The translations under genes were made by a program, and so were the position numbers. From Prescottella subtropica (GTDB lineage Bacteria > Actinomycetota > Actinomycetes > Mycobacteriales > Mycobacteriaceae), in the NCBI RefSeq assembly GCF_005434945.1, contig NZ_SKCH01000013.1, positions 1 to 64,000 on the forward strand: a stretch of DNA of 64,000 nt, read 5' to 3'. Under the pieces are notes generated by a model, which had not been told where the DNA came from, ran no database searches, and saw only the letters and a program-made list of their open reading frames with translations. Positions 24,657 through 34,175 of this stretch are shown in pieces. Position 1 is the stretch's first letter, and each line of letters opens with the position of its first letter.

Positions 24657-26177
24657 GTGAAGCCGCGCCGTGGGTCCGGGATCGCCGGACACCGTCATCG
24701 TCGTCGCCGGCCGCTCGTGTCCGCGCGGGCGGCCGGCGCGGTCGCGTCGGTACTCGTGCTCGTCTCGACCGGTCTGGCGTGGGGTGCGCAGCGGGAACTC
24801 GGATCCGGACTCACCCGATCCGACGCGATCGACGCGGTCGGTGACGACACGTCGACGCACGGGGACACGAACATTCTGCTGATCGGTCTCGACAGCCGAA
24901 AGGGTATGGACGGCAACGATCTTCCCGCCCAGTTCGTCACCGAAGCACTGCACGCCGGTGACAGTGACGTCGGCGGCTACAACACCAACACCCTGATCCT
25001 GCTGCACGTCCCCGGCGACGGCAGCCGCGCCACCGCCGTCGCGATCCCACGCGACGACTACGTCGCGGTCCCCGGCTACGGCAAACGCAAGATCAAGGAG
25101 GCGTACGGACTCGCGAAGGCCGACGCCGACACCGAACTGCTCGCGCAGGGCGTCACCGACCCCGCCGAGCGGGAACGGGAGGCCCGCGACGCCGGACGCC
25201 GGTCCACCCTGAAGACCGTCCAGAACCTGCTGCAGGTGCCGATCGACCACTTCGCCGAGGTCAACCTCGTCGGCTTCTACGACATCGCGCAGGCACTCGG
25301 ACCGCTCGAGGTGTGCCTCAACGCGGCCGTCGACGACCCCTACTCGGGGGCGCACTTCCCGGCGGGCCGCCAGTTCCTCGACGCGTCGCAGGCGTTGTCG
25401 TTCGTCCGGCAGCGGCACGGTCTCGACAACGGCGACCTCGACCGGACCCACCGTCAGCAGGCGTTCCTCAGCGCCGTGATCGCGAACCTGAAGTCCACCG
25501 GTGTGTTCGGCAACGTCGGCAAACTGCGCGGTCTCGCCGCCGCCGTCCGCAACGACATCGTCATCGACGCCCGACTGGACCCGGTCGCGTTCTCGATGCG
25601 CAACCGCAATCTCACGTCCGGTGGTGTCGACTTCTACACGCTGCCGATCGAGGGATTCGACAAGGTCGACGGCCAGGACGTCAACGTCGTCGACCCGGAT
25701 CGGCTCCGTCGTGAGGTCGGTCGTCTGTTCGCCGGGCCGCCCGAGTCGTCGCCGTCGGCCGTCCCGGCAGCGCCGGCGGCACCGGATCCGCGGATCACCG
25801 TCGACGTGCACAACGGCACCGGCATCGACGGGTTGGCGGCGTCGACACTCGCGGCGCTGACGGCCCGCGGCTTCCCGGCCGGATCCGTCGCGACCGCCGC
25901 GGGAACGGGTGTGACGACCGTCGACTACGGCCCCGGCGGCCAGGCCACCGCGGCCGCACTGGCCGGTGCGCTCGGGGCGCCGGCCCGGCCGGATTCGTCC
26001 GTCGCCGCCGACCACGTCCGCATCGTCGTCGGACGCGACCTCGGCGATGCGGTACCCGGACTGCTCGGCGGCAGCGCCCCGGCAGACACCTCCGGTGATG
26101 CGCCGGTCCCGACGACCGGGGCGCAGGGCGCGCCGATCGCCGCGGACGTCTCCGGTGGCATCCCGTGCGTCGACTGA
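24657..26177 (+). CDS. LytR-CpsA-Psr family cell-wall glycopolymer ligase
   Basis: A 506-residue LCP protein, which attaches lipid-linked polymers such as arabinogalactan to peptidoglycan. A basic N-terminus (RHRRRRP) and one membrane helix (about residues 22-43) anchor it. The LCP domain contains NILLIGLDSRKG, NTNTLILLHV, VAIPRDDYV and the Arg-containing SFVRQRHG. A Pro/Ala linker leads to a C-terminal LytR_C domain (ITVDVHNGTGIDGLA). The protein ends in a Cys (PCVD). GTG 24657 follows TAGGTT by 6 nt, so it is leaderless. Confidence 0.9.
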   Translation: MKPRRGSGIAGHRHRRRRPLVSARAAGAVASVLVLVSTGLAWGAQRELGSGLTRSDAIDAVGDDTSTHGDTNILLIGLDSRKGMDGNDLPAQFVTEALHAGDSDVGGYNTNTLILLHVPGDGSRATAVAIPRDDYVAVPGYGKRKIKEAYGLAKADADTELLAQGVTDPAEREREARDAGRRSTLKTVQNLLQVPIDHFAEVNLVGFYDIAQALGPLEVCLNAAVDDPYSGAHFPAGRQFLDASQALSFVRQRHGLDNGDLDRTHRQQAFLSAVIANLKSTGVFGNVGKLRGLAAAVRNDIVIDARLDPVAFSMRNRNLTSGGVDFYTLPIEGFDKVDGQDVNVVDPDRLRREVGRLFAGPPESSPSAVPAAPAAPDPRITVDVHNGTGIDGLAASTLAALTARGFPAGSVATAAGTGVTTVDYGPGGQATAAALAGALGAPARPDSSVAADHVRIVVGRDLGDAVPGLLGGSAPADTSGDAPVPTTGAQGAPIAADVSGGIPCVD

Positions 26178-26184
26178 CCGCCGG

Positions 26185-26934
26185 CTACGTCGTGGTGCGG
26201 TGGAAGCGGCCGGTGTCGGCCTGATCCCGCGGCTTGACGATGATCTGGTCGAGATTCACGTGCGCGGGACGGGACGCGACGAACCCGATGATCTCGGCGA
26301 TGTCCTGCGCGACGAGCGGCGTGATGCCCTCGTACACCTTCGCGGCACGATCGGTGTCACCGTCGAACCGGACCAGCGAGAACTCGGTTTCCACCGCGCC
26401 CGGCGCGACCTCGGTGAACCGGACCGGCGTGCCGAGCAGTTCACCGCGCAGCGTGCGGTGCAGCACCGCCTGGGCATGCTTGGCCGACGTGTACCCCGAG
26501 CCGTTGTCGTACGCGGTGAACGCGGCCACCGACGTCACGGTGACGACCAGGCCGTCACCGGAGGCGATCAGCTTGGGCAACAGCGCCTTCGTCACCCGCA
26601 GGGTGCCCAGGACGTTCGTCTCCCACATCCACCGCCAGTCGTCCAGATCGGCTTCGAGGACGGGGGCGAGGCCCTTCGCGCCGCCGGCATTGTTGACCAG
26701 GACGTCGACACGGGGGAGGACCGCACAGAACGCGTCCACCGAATCGTCGTCGGTGACATCGAGTTCGAGTGCGGTGCCGCCGATCTCCGCGGCGATCGCC
26801 TCGAGCCGGTCGAGGCGGCGGGCACCGAGAACGACGTGGAAACCCTGCTGGGCGAGGGTGCGGGCGGTGGCTTCGCCGATGCCGGAGCTGGCTCCGGTGA
26901 CGACGGCGACACGGGTGTCCGGTGACAGGCTCAT
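26185..26934 (-). CDS. Short-chain dehydrogenase (Rv0484c-like)
   Basis: A 249-residue NAD(P)-dependent oxidoreductase of the classical SDR family. Cofactor loop TGASSGIG at about residues 14-21, NNAG motif, and the catalytic set Ser in VTSVAAFT, Tyr-x-x-x-Lys as YTSAKHA. Members near this similarity reduce 3-hydroxy acids such as serine or 3-hydroxypropionate. ATG 26934 follows TACGAT (26941-26946 on the minus strand) by 6 nt, indicating leaderless expression. It faces the ROK regulator divergently and converges with the LCP gene. Confidence 0.88.
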   Translation of the reverse strand: MSLSPDTRVAVVTGASSGIGEATARTLAQQGFHVVLGARRLDRLEAIAAEIGGTALELDVTDDDSVDAFCAVLPRVDVLVNNAGGAKGLAPVLEADLDDWRWMWETNVLGTLRVTKALLPKLIASGDGLVVTVTSVAAFTAYDNGSGYTSAKHAQAVLHRTLRGELLGTPVRFTEVAPGAVETEFSLVRFDGDTDRAAKVYEGITPLVAQDIAEIIGFVASRPAHVNLDQIIVKPRDQADTGRFHRTTT

Positions 26935-26971
26935 GCCCCGATCGTAGTGCCGGGATGCTAGCTTGATCGGC

Positions 26972-27085
26972 ATGTCGCCAGCCGCCGCCCTTCCGCCGCG
27001 GGTCACGTACGTGACCGCCGCGTTGGGTTCCCGGCTGCCGCACCCGCGGGAACTCTGTCGTCCCTGCAGCCACTTCCGCCGCTGA
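26972..27085 (+). CDS. Leaderless 37-residue mini-ORF with a Cys-x-x-Cys tail
   Basis: ATG 26972 lies 7 nt after a -10-like TAGCTT (26959-26964), the same spacing as other leaderless genes here. The frame runs for 37 codons and ends HPRELCRPCSHFRR. Placement about 125 bp ahead of the ROK regulator, no Shine-Dalgarno, and cysteines near the C-terminus recall the cysteine-sensing upstream ORFs described in mycobacteria, where ribosome stalling controls the downstream gene. Here the cysteines are not adjacent, so that role is only a suggestion. Confidence 0.45.
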   Translation: MSPAAALPPRVTYVTAALGSRLPHPRELCRPCSHFRR

Positions 27086-27211
27086 TTCCGCGCTGCCCGG
27101 TCCCCGTTCCACGCTGATCGTCCGACGACTCGTCGGTTCCGATCGCCTGTCGGCAGCGCGTTCCCGCCCGCGTCGACAGCCGTCCCCGAGGGGACGGGAC
27201 AAGGACACTCC

Positions 27212-28501
27212 ATGCTCACGACCGCCTCCCACACCCACCGTTCCGTCGCCACCCGGCCGGCCCGGCCCGCCGTCCGCACCGTCGTCCGGCCCACCCGATC
27301 GCGTATCGTGCCGCCCACCCTCGGCCTGGCCGACGGACCGTCGGCCGCCGTGTTCCGGGCCGCCGCCGTCCGCGGGCCGCTCTACCGGGACGAGGCCACC
27401 CGCGCCTCCGGGGCCAGTGTCGCCACCGTCAACCGGCACGTGACGGCGATGCTGGCGGCCGGACTGCTCCGGGAACGCCCCGACCTCGCGGTGTCCGGCG
27501 CGATCGGCAGGCCCCGGATCCCGTTCGAGGTCGACCACGAGCCGTATCTCGCCGTCGGCATCCACATCGGTGCCCAGGTGACGGGCATCATGGCCGCCGA
27601 CCTGCGCGGCCGGATCCTCGGTGCCGCCGAGATTCCCACCCCGCGCGGCGAATCGAGCACTGCGCTCACCGCGGTCACCGCCAGTGCCCGACGCTTCGCG
27701 GCCCGCTGGCAGCGGCGTCGACTGCTGTGGGTGGGCGTCGCGCTCGGCGGCCGGGTGGACGCCGACACCGGAGTGGCCGACCACGACCGGCTCGGCTGGA
27801 CGGGGGCCCGGGTCGGCGACATCGTCGGCGCCGGATTCGGGGTGCCGGTGTCGGTGGCCGCGCACGTCGAGGCAATGGCGGCGTCGGAGCTGCTGTTCAC
27901 TCCGCACCGGTCCGGTGCCGCGGCCGCTCGGGGCAGCGCACTGTACGTCTACGCCCGCGAAACCGTCGGGCTCGCAGTGACCATCGACGGCCGGGTGCAC
28001 GCGCCGACGGCAGGACCGGGATCTGTCGCGCACCTGCCGACCGGTGCGGACGTACGATGCGATTGCGGTGCCACCGGCTGCCTCGAAGCGGTCGTCGGTG
28101 ACCGGGGTGTGCTGCGGGCTGCGCAGCGGGCCGGGGTGCTACCGGCCGGGGATGCCCTGCCGCCGATCGCCGTGCTGCACACGGCAGCACGGTCGGGATC
28201 GACGGCGGCGCAACAGATCCTGGTCGACCGGGCACAGGCGCTGGGGCGGGCCGTCGCGATGCTGCGCGATCTGTTCAACCCCGACCGGGTCACCCTCGGC
28301 GGACAGGCGTTCACCGGCTATCCGGAAGCGGCCCCGCACGTGGCACAGGCGCTCTCGCGGGCGTCACGGATCGGGGGCGCCGACGTGAAGGTCACCGGGT
28401 TCGGGAATCTGGTGCAGGAACATGCGGCCGCGGCAGTCGCACTCAGCGCGCTGTACGCCGACCCGCAGGCCGCGATGAGGAAGGCCACCGTACGGGTGTG
28501 A
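27212..28501 (+). CDS. ROK-family transcriptional regulator (Rv0485-like)
   Basis: A 429-residue NagC/XylR-type regulator. A winged helix at about residues 45-100 (YRDEATRASGASVATVNRHV) precedes a ROK sugar-kinase-like domain. The zinc-binding motif CDCGATGCLEAVVG is intact. The glucokinase-type nucleotide loops are weak, as usual in regulators. A 35-residue basic, Pro/Thr/Arg-rich start is extra. In M. tuberculosis, Rv0485 regulates a PE/PPE pair. AAGGA sits upstream of ATG 27212. The upstream 277-bp gap contains the mini-ORF. Confidence 0.85.
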   Translation: MLTTASHTHRSVATRPARPAVRTVVRPTRSRIVPPTLGLADGPSAAVFRAAAVRGPLYRDEATRASGASVATVNRHVTAMLAAGLLRERPDLAVSGAIGRPRIPFEVDHEPYLAVGIHIGAQVTGIMAADLRGRILGAAEIPTPRGESSTALTAVTASARRFAARWQRRRLLWVGVALGGRVDADTGVADHDRLGWTGARVGDIVGAGFGVPVSVAAHVEAMAASELLFTPHRSGAAAARGSALYVYARETVGLAVTIDGRVHAPTAGPGSVAHLPTGADVRCDCGATGCLEAVVGDRGVLRAAQRAGVLPAGDALPPIAVLHTAARSGSTAAQQILVDRAQALGRAVAMLRDLFNPDRVTLGGQAFTGYPEAAPHVAQALSRASRIGGADVKVTGFGNLVQEHAAAAVALSALYADPQAAMRKATVRV

Positions 28502-28528
28502 CTGCGCTGATGTGACTGTGCGGCACCG

Positions 28529-29836
28529 TTATCCGGCGTCGAACCGGTCGGCGAGCCAGGAGACGTTCTGCATGCCGAGCAGTTCGGTGCCCACCCGGAC
28601 CGGGTCGGTCAGTACGTCACTCATCCCGCAGTGGCTCGGCTCGACCGTGACATCGGTGCCACCCGCCCGGTACGCCGCGACGAGATCCTCGACATCCGAG
28701 TAGGGGACCAGGAAGTCGTCACGGCACGACGACACCAGCACAGGCGCCTCCGGGGCCTGCTGCCCCATCCGGTTCTCGGCGTACGCGCGGGCGAAAACCG
28801 GGTTGTCGGCGGGACGGCCGTGGGTGTACAGCGCGTCCAGCGGCACGAACGGCAGCAGTGCGTACGTCTGCTGGCAGGTGGCGTCGAAGACGTCCGCGAC
28901 CTGCCGGCCGAGCGGGGTGAGTTCGGCGTCCAGGTCGATCTCCGGGTAGCGGGCCGCGAAACCGAGCGAGTTCGCGAACACGAAGCCCGCACCGATCCCG
29001 CCGTCGGCCTTGCGTTCGAACGAGGCACTGTCGGTGAGCATCGCCTGCAACGCGGCGCCGACGATGTTCAACTCGGGGGCGTACGTGGCGTGCTTCTCGG
29101 CGGCGAACCCGGCCGCGACCCCGCCGCCCGCGACCCCGTACAGGCCGATCGGGACGTCGGGCGCGAGTCCGGCGTCGGGCAGCGCGATCGCCGCCCGCAG
29201 CCCGTCGAGTGTCGCGGCACCGGAGAACCGGCCGATGGAGAACCCGTTGGGGGCGGCGTCGCCGTCGTTGGCGGTGTCGCTCATCATCACCGCCCACCCG
29301 TGGCCGAACATCTGCGCGACCGGGCCGAGCGCGGTGAGCAGCCCCGGATCGAGTTGGTCGCCACCCGTCCACTGCGTGCTCGGCATGCAGCCGGGGCCGA
29401 GACTGTCGTTGGCCTCCGAATATCCGATGAGCTTGCGGTCCGCCGGGGCGGTGCCATCGTCGGGAATCAGCAGGATGCCGGTGCTCGTCACCGTCGATCC
29501 GTCGAAATCGGTGGTGACGTACATCAATTGGTGTGCGCGAAGGTGACCCGGCTGCACGCCGTACACCTGGACGGTGGCGGGACGCGACCGGATCAGCGTG
29601 CCCGGTGCCAGATCCGAGACGTCCGGCGCCGCATACCAGGGATCGGTGACGGGATGCCGCGGCGTCCACTGCTCGGGCGGAGCGATCCGGCCGTCCTGCA
29701 GGGCGCTGCGCACGAACGGGCCGAACACGTCGTCGACGCCCACCGGGTCCGCTGCCGCCGACGCGGACGGCGCACCGACCGCCAGGACCGCCGCCGCGGC
29801 CACGGCCGCCGCGAGTACAGATCGGAACGTGCGCAC
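28529..29836 (-). CDS. Secreted LIP-family lipase-fold protein with Ser-to-Ala nucleophile
   Basis: A 435-residue exported protein: signal peptide (FRSVLAAAVAAAAVLAVGAP, cleavage after SASAA), then the secretory-lipase (LIP) fold. The family motif GYSxGG reads GVAGGG here (in LYGVAGGGVAAGFAAE), so the nucleophile Ser is replaced by Ala; I re-read the codon as GCG. The acid (SSCRDDFLVPY) and base (EPSHCGM) positions remain. GTG 29836 follows GAGGAGG at good spacing. It may be an inactive lipid-binding protein, or use another residue. Confidence 0.78.
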   Translation of the reverse strand: MRTFRSVLAAAVAAAAVLAVGAPSASAAADPVGVDDVFGPFVRSALQDGRIAPPEQWTPRHPVTDPWYAAPDVSDLAPGTLIRSRPATVQVYGVQPGHLRAHQLMYVTTDFDGSTVTSTGILLIPDDGTAPADRKLIGYSEANDSLGPGCMPSTQWTGGDQLDPGLLTALGPVAQMFGHGWAVMMSDTANDGDAAPNGFSIGRFSGAATLDGLRAAIALPDAGLAPDVPIGLYGVAGGGVAAGFAAEKHATYAPELNIVGAALQAMLTDSASFERKADGGIGAGFVFANSLGFAARYPEIDLDAELTPLGRQVADVFDATCQQTYALLPFVPLDALYTHGRPADNPVFARAYAENRMGQQAPEAPVLVSSCRDDFLVPYSDVEDLVAAYRAGGTDVTVEPSHCGMSDVLTDPVRVGTELLGMQNVSWLADRFDAG

Positions 29837-29897
29837 ATTTCCTCCTCGAACCGGGCCTACCCGGATGTGATCCGGCCGACAGCATGATTCGATCATC

Positions 29898-30713
29898 GTG
29901 CCGTGTGCGCAGCACTTCCGGGGTGCGCAGGTCGGCACCGGGTACTCTCCGCGAGACCCCAGGACGCGCACCGCACGATCGGAGAGCACCATCGCCACGC
30001 ACGTCTTCTTCGATTTCTTCGGGACGCTCGTCGACTACGACCCCAGCCCGGTCGGGACCGAGCACAATGCTCCACTCGCGTACGCGACTGCCGCCGGAGC
30101 CGACCTCGCCGGCGCGGAGGCGGACACCCTGTGGTCGACGATCTGGGCGGAACTCGACGCGCACGCCGACGAGACCGGACGGGAATGGGCGATGGTCGAT
30201 GCCGTCGAACGCTTCCGGGACCGGCTCGGGGTTCCGGACGGTGCCTGCCCACCCGCATCCGAACTGATCGGCGCGTACCTCACGACGTGGTCGCGGTCGG
30301 TGGCCCCGGCCGCCGGACTCGACTCGTGCCTGCAGAACCTGTCCGCGGACCACCGGCTCTGCGTCGTCTCGAACACCCACGACACCGATCTCGTCCCCGG
30401 ACTGCTCGCCCGGTTCGGGATCGCCGACCGGTTCGACGCCGTGATCGCCTCGGTGGACGTCGGATGGCGTAAGCCGAATCCCGAAATCTTCCGATTCGCA
30501 ACCGAATCCGTGGGTGTCGAACCGGAGGACGCCGTGTTCGTCGGGGACAGTTGGCGGCCCGACGTCGTCGGCCCCCGCTCCGCCGGCATGAACGCCGTCT
30601 TCGTCGGAGCCCACACACAGCCGACCGACGACGGGGTGACCGTCGTCGACTCACTGCACCGGGTGCCGGACGCGGTCCGGTCGGTCCGGACGGGGAGCCT
30701 GCACCGGCGATGA
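29898..30713 (+). CDS. HAD-superfamily hydrolase with uncertain start
   Basis: A haloacid-dehalogenase-type phosphatase. Motif I is VFFDFFGTLVDYD with the nucleophile Asp, motif II SNTHDTD, motif III Lys in GWRKPNPEIF, and motif IV VGDSWRPDVVGP. The fold starts at about codon 33 of the longest frame. The only standard in-frame start upstream is GTG 29898, which would add 31 dissimilar residues. A GGAGAG Shine-Dalgarno lies 4 nt before an ATC codon at 29991, directly ahead of the conserved domain, so a rare ATC start is possible. It overlaps the MFS gene by ATGA. Confidence 0.78.
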   Translation: MPCAQHFRGAQVGTGYSPRDPRTRTARSESTIATHVFFDFFGTLVDYDPSPVGTEHNAPLAYATAAGADLAGAEADTLWSTIWAELDAHADETGREWAMVDAVERFRDRLGVPDGACPPASELIGAYLTTWSRSVAPAAGLDSCLQNLSADHRLCVVSNTHDTDLVPGLLARFGIADRFDAVIASVDVGWRKPNPEIFRFATESVGVEPEDAVFVGDSWRPDVVGPRSAGMNAVFVGAHTQPTDDGVTVVDSLHRVPDAVRSVRTGSLHRR

Positions 30714-31906
30714 TCGGCACCTACCGGGAGATCTTCTCCGCCCGCGGCGCCGCCGCGTTCTCCGCCGCCGGGTTCGTCGCCCGGCTACCGATCGCGATGG
30801 TCGGCATCGGCATCGTGACGATGCTGTCGCAGCTGCGCGGCTCGTACGGTCTCGCGGGGGCACTGGCCGCGGTGTTCGCGCTCGCGAACGCCGTCGTCTC
30901 CCCGCTGGTGTCCCGCGCCGTCGACCGCTACGGGCAGCGGCGGGTCCTGCCCGCGGCGGCCGCGATCAGCGCGGGCGCGCTCGCCGCGCTGCTGCTGTGC
31001 GTGCGGCTGCAGGCCCCGGACGCCGTGCTGTTCCTCCTGGTGGTGCCGGCCGGGTGCATGCCGACGATCGGCGCGATGGTCCGTGCCCGCTGGACCGAGC
31101 TGTACCGCGGGCAACCGCAGTTGCGGACCGCTTTCGCGTTCGAATCAGTCCTCGACGAGGTGTGTTTCGTTGCGGGACCGGTGATCTCGGTGGGGCTGTC
31201 GGTGGCAGTGTTCCCGGAGGCCGGGCCGCTGGTCGCCCTGATCCTGCTCGTGGCCGGCACGCTCGCGCTCGTCGCGCAACGCGACACCGAACCACCCGTC
31301 GCCGACCGCTCCGCACACCACGGTGGGTCGGTGATCCGCATCCCGGCGATGTGGGGACTGTTCGCGGTGATGCTCGCGATGGGCACCGTCTTCGGGACCG
31401 TCGACGTCACGACCGTCGCGTTCGCGAGCGAACACGACAGCAGGTCGGCCGCGACCGTCGGGCTGGCCCTGTTCGCCGGGGCGTCGGCGTTCGCGGGTGT
31501 CGTGTTCGGTGCGCTGCGACCGGTGTCCGCGCTGCGACGGCAACTCGTCGTCGCGACCGGTGCGGTCGCGGTCCTGCTGCTGCCGCTGCTGCTGGTGCAC
31601 TCCGTCCCCACCCTCGTCGCCGCCCTCGCCGTCGCCGGAATCGCGGTGGCACCCACCATGATCGTGGCGACCACCCTCGTCGAATCGGTCGTCCCGCACA
31701 CCGCACTCACCGAGGGCATCACGTGGACGGTGACCGGACTCGGTGTCGGTGTGGCCGTCGGCTCGGCCGTCGCCGGTCAACTGATCGACGCCTTCGGCGC
31801 CCACTCCGGCTTCACGGTCGCGGCGGTCGCCGGTGCGATCGCGTTCACCGTCGCGGGCGGTACGCACCTGGCCCGCCGGACGCGCGGTGGCGGCGCCCCC
31901 GCGTAG
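30710..31906 (+). CDS. Major facilitator superfamily transporter
   Basis: A 398-residue membrane protein with about 12 hydrophobic helices. The MFS signature between helices 2 and 3 is degenerate (SRAVDRYGQRRVLPA), and the second half starts near IRIPAMWGLFAVMLAMG. The pattern resembles drug or sugar efflux MFS proteins of actinobacteria; the substrate is unknown. ATG 30710 overlaps the HAD stop (ATGA), so the two are coupled. Codon use agrees with the neighbours. Confidence 0.85.
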   Translation: MIGTYREIFSARGAAAFSAAGFVARLPIAMVGIGIVTMLSQLRGSYGLAGALAAVFALANAVVSPLVSRAVDRYGQRRVLPAAAAISAGALAALLLCVRLQAPDAVLFLLVVPAGCMPTIGAMVRARWTELYRGQPQLRTAFAFESVLDEVCFVAGPVISVGLSVAVFPEAGPLVALILLVAGTLALVAQRDTEPPVADRSAHHGGSVIRIPAMWGLFAVMLAMGTVFGTVDVTTVAFASEHDSRSAATVGLALFAGASAFAGVVFGALRPVSALRRQLVVATGAVAVLLLPLLLVHSVPTLVAALAVAGIAVAPTMIVATTLVESVVPHTALTEGITWTVTGLGVGVAVGSAVAGQLIDAFGAHSGFTVAAVAGAIAFTVAGGTHLARRTRGGGAPA

Positions 31907-31923
31907 TTCCTAGGGTGACTCGC

Positions 31924-32784
31924 ATGGCCATTCGCGACACCGTCGGCGCCGACGGCACCACCCTCGTCTACCGAACGTTCGGTGACCCGTCCGCCCGCCC
32001 CCTCGTCCTGATCCACGGCTGGGCGCAGTCGTCGCGGTGCTGGGGCGACGACGTGCTCACCGCACTGGCCGCCGACCACCGGGTGATCGCCGTCGACCTG
32101 CGCGGGCACGGCTACTCGGACGCCCCCGCATCCGGCTACGACGATCCCGCGTCGTGGGCCGCCGACGTCGACGCCGTCCTGGCCGCCGAGCCGATCGGAG
32201 CCGGGGCGATCCTGCTCGGCTGGTCGTACGGCGGACTGGTGATCTGCGACTACCTGTCCGTGCACGGCACGGCGGCCGTCGACGGCGTCGTGCTCGTCGG
32301 CGCCATCACCAGCATCGGACGCGGCGAGGCCGGCGGCCGGGTCGGTCCCGCGATGAAGGCCGCGATCCCCGCCGCCATGTCCGAGGATCCGGCGGTCGCG
32401 CTCGCCGCCCTCGACAGTTTCGGGCCGGCCCTGACCGGACCGGTCGACGACCGTGCGGGAGCGTGGGCGCAGGAGCTGCTCGGGGCGGGCCTGTCCACCC
32501 CGCCGCGGGTGCGGGCCGCACTGTTCGCGCGGGCCACCGGCCACGACGGACTGCTGCGCACCCTCGACGTGCCGGTGTTCGTCCTGCACGGCACCGCCGA
32601 CACCGTCGTCGACGTCACCGCAGGTGAGCACGCCGCGACCCTCGTGCCCGACGCGCGCGCGTCGTACTGGGAGGGCTGCGGTCACGGGCCGTTCGTGGAG
32701 GATCCGCAGCGTTTCGTGCGCGAGGTCCGGGAATTCGTGGCGACCGTTCCCACACGTACCGCCGAGGCGCACGCCGTCCGGTGA
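31924..32784 (+). CDS. Alpha/beta hydrolase
   Basis: A 286-residue soluble hydrolase. [12 protein letters not shown] supplies the oxyanion hole, GWSYGG the nucleophile Ser, [10 protein letters not shown] the acid and EGCGHGPF the His. The nucleophile elbow GWSYGG occurs in haloperoxidase/esterase relatives. ATG 31924 follows TAGGGT (31911-31916) by 7 nt, so it is leaderless and not part of the MFS transcript. It lies immediately upstream of mshA, which also has its own promoter. Confidence 0.85.
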   Translation: MAIRDTVGADGTTLVYRTFGDPSARPLVLIHGWAQSSRCWGDDVLTALAADHRVIAVDLRGHGYSDAPASGYDDPASWAADVDAVLAAEPIGAGAILLGWSYGGLVICDYLSVHGTAAVDGVVLVGAITSIGRGEAGGRVGPAMKAAIPAAMSEDPAVALAALDSFGPALTGPVDDRAGAWAQELLGAGLSTPPRVRAALFARATGHDGLLRTLDVPVFVLHGTADTVVDVTAGEHAATLVPDARASYWEGCGHGPFVEDPQRFVREVREFVATVPTRTAEAHAVR

Positions 32785-32834
32785 CATGCGCCCGTGCGTG
32801 CAACGGCGCCGTGGCGACAGGGCAGTATGGACCC

Positions 32835-34175
32835 GTGACACCCACGCACAGCGCGAGTCCCCGACGGGTCGCGGTTCTCTCCGTCCACACGTCGCCGCTG
32901 GCCCAGCCGGGCACCGGTGATGCGGGCGGAATGAACGTGTACGTGCTGCAGACGTCGATCGAACTGGCCCGTCGCGGCGTCGAGGTCGACATCTTCACCC
33001 GCGCGACGTCGTCGGCGGACCCGGTGGTTCAGGACGCCGCGCCGGGCGTGAAGGTGCGCAACGTCGCAGCCGGTCCGTACGAGGGGCTCGACAAGAACGC
33101 GCTGCCCACCCAGTTGTGCGCGTTCGCGGCCGGGGTGCTGCGTGAGGAGGCCCGGCGCGAGCCCGGCTACTACGACCTGGTGCACTCGCACTACTGGCTG
33201 TCCGGCCAGGTGGGGTGGCTCGCGCGGGACCGGTGGGGGGTGCCGCTCGTGCACACCGCGCACACCCTCGCCGCGGTGAAGAACGCAGCCCTCGCCGACG
33301 GGGACACCCCCGAACCGGTGGCCCGGCAGATCGGGGAACAGCAGGTGGTCGCCGAGGCGGATCGGCTCACCGCCAACACCGCCGACGAGGCCGCCCAGCT
33401 CACCTCGATCTACGGGGCGTCCCCCGACCGGATCGACATCGTCGCGCCCGGCGCCGACCTGACGCGCTACCGGCCGGGGGACCGACTCGCGGCGCGGGCG
33501 TCGTTCGGCCTCGACCCCGCCGAGACGATCGTGACGTTCGTCGGACGCATCCAGCCCCTCAAGGCGCCCGACGTGCTGCTGCGTGCCGCCGCCGAGGTGA
33601 TCGCCCGCGAACCCGGTCTGCCGCTGCGGATCCTCGTCGTCGGCGGGCCGTCCGGCACCGGCCTCGACAAGCCCGATTCGCTCATCGACCTCGCCGCCGC
33701 GCTGGGGATCGACGCCCGGGTGACGTTCCTGCCCCCACAACCTCCCGACCGTTTGGTCGACATCTATCGGGCGTCGAATCTCGTTGCGGTACCGAGTTAC
33801 TCGGAATCCTTCGGGCTGGTGGCGATCGAGGCGCAGGCCTGCGGCACTCCGGTGATCGCGGCCGACGTCGGTGGTCTCGGCACCGCTGTGCAGGACGGGC
33901 GGACCGGTCTGCTCGTGCAGGGGCACCGGATCGACGACTGGGCGTCCGCGCTGCAATCGCTCGTGACGGCACCCGCACGACTCGACGAACTGGCCACCCG
34001 CGCGCCCCGGCACGCCGAGAACTTCTCGTGGGCCCACACCGCAGACGCCCTGCTCGGCAGCTATCGGGCCGCGACCGCAGGCTACCGGCGGCCGGCCGGC
34101 GAGAACGGTGATTTCACTCCGCGCCGGTCGCGGGGGCTGTGGAAACTGCGACGGACGAGCGGAGCGCGGGCATGA
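32835..34175 (+). CDS. mshA: D-inositol-3-phosphate glycosyltransferase (mycothiol synthesis, first step)
   Basis: A 446-residue GT4 enzyme joining UDP-GlcNAc and 1-L-myo-inositol 1-phosphate. The N-terminal acceptor loop [20 protein letters not shown] is diagnostic of MshA; the second domain holds [15 protein letters not shown] and the UDP-sugar motif [20 protein letters not shown] with the E-x7-E pattern. GTG 32835 follows CAGTAT (32823-32828) by 6 nt and lacks a Shine-Dalgarno. It overlaps the YbjN gene by ATGA. Mycothiol is the main thiol of this lineage. Confidence 0.96.
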   Translation: MTPTHSASPRRVAVLSVHTSPLAQPGTGDAGGMNVYVLQTSIELARRGVEVDIFTRATSSADPVVQDAAPGVKVRNVAAGPYEGLDKNALPTQLCAFAAGVLREEARREPGYYDLVHSHYWLSGQVGWLARDRWGVPLVHTAHTLAAVKNAALADGDTPEPVARQIGEQQVVAEADRLTANTADEAAQLTSIYGASPDRIDIVAPGADLTRYRPGDRLAARASFGLDPAETIVTFVGRIQPLKAPDVLLRAAAEVIAREPGLPLRILVVGGPSGTGLDKPDSLIDLAAALGIDARVTFLPPQPPDRLVDIYRASNLVAVPSYSESFGLVAIEAQACGTPVIAADVGGLGTAVQDGRTGLLVQGHRIDDWASALQSLVTAPARLDELATRAPRHAENFSWAHTADALLGSYRAATAGYRRPAGENGDFTPRRSRGLWKLRRTSGARA

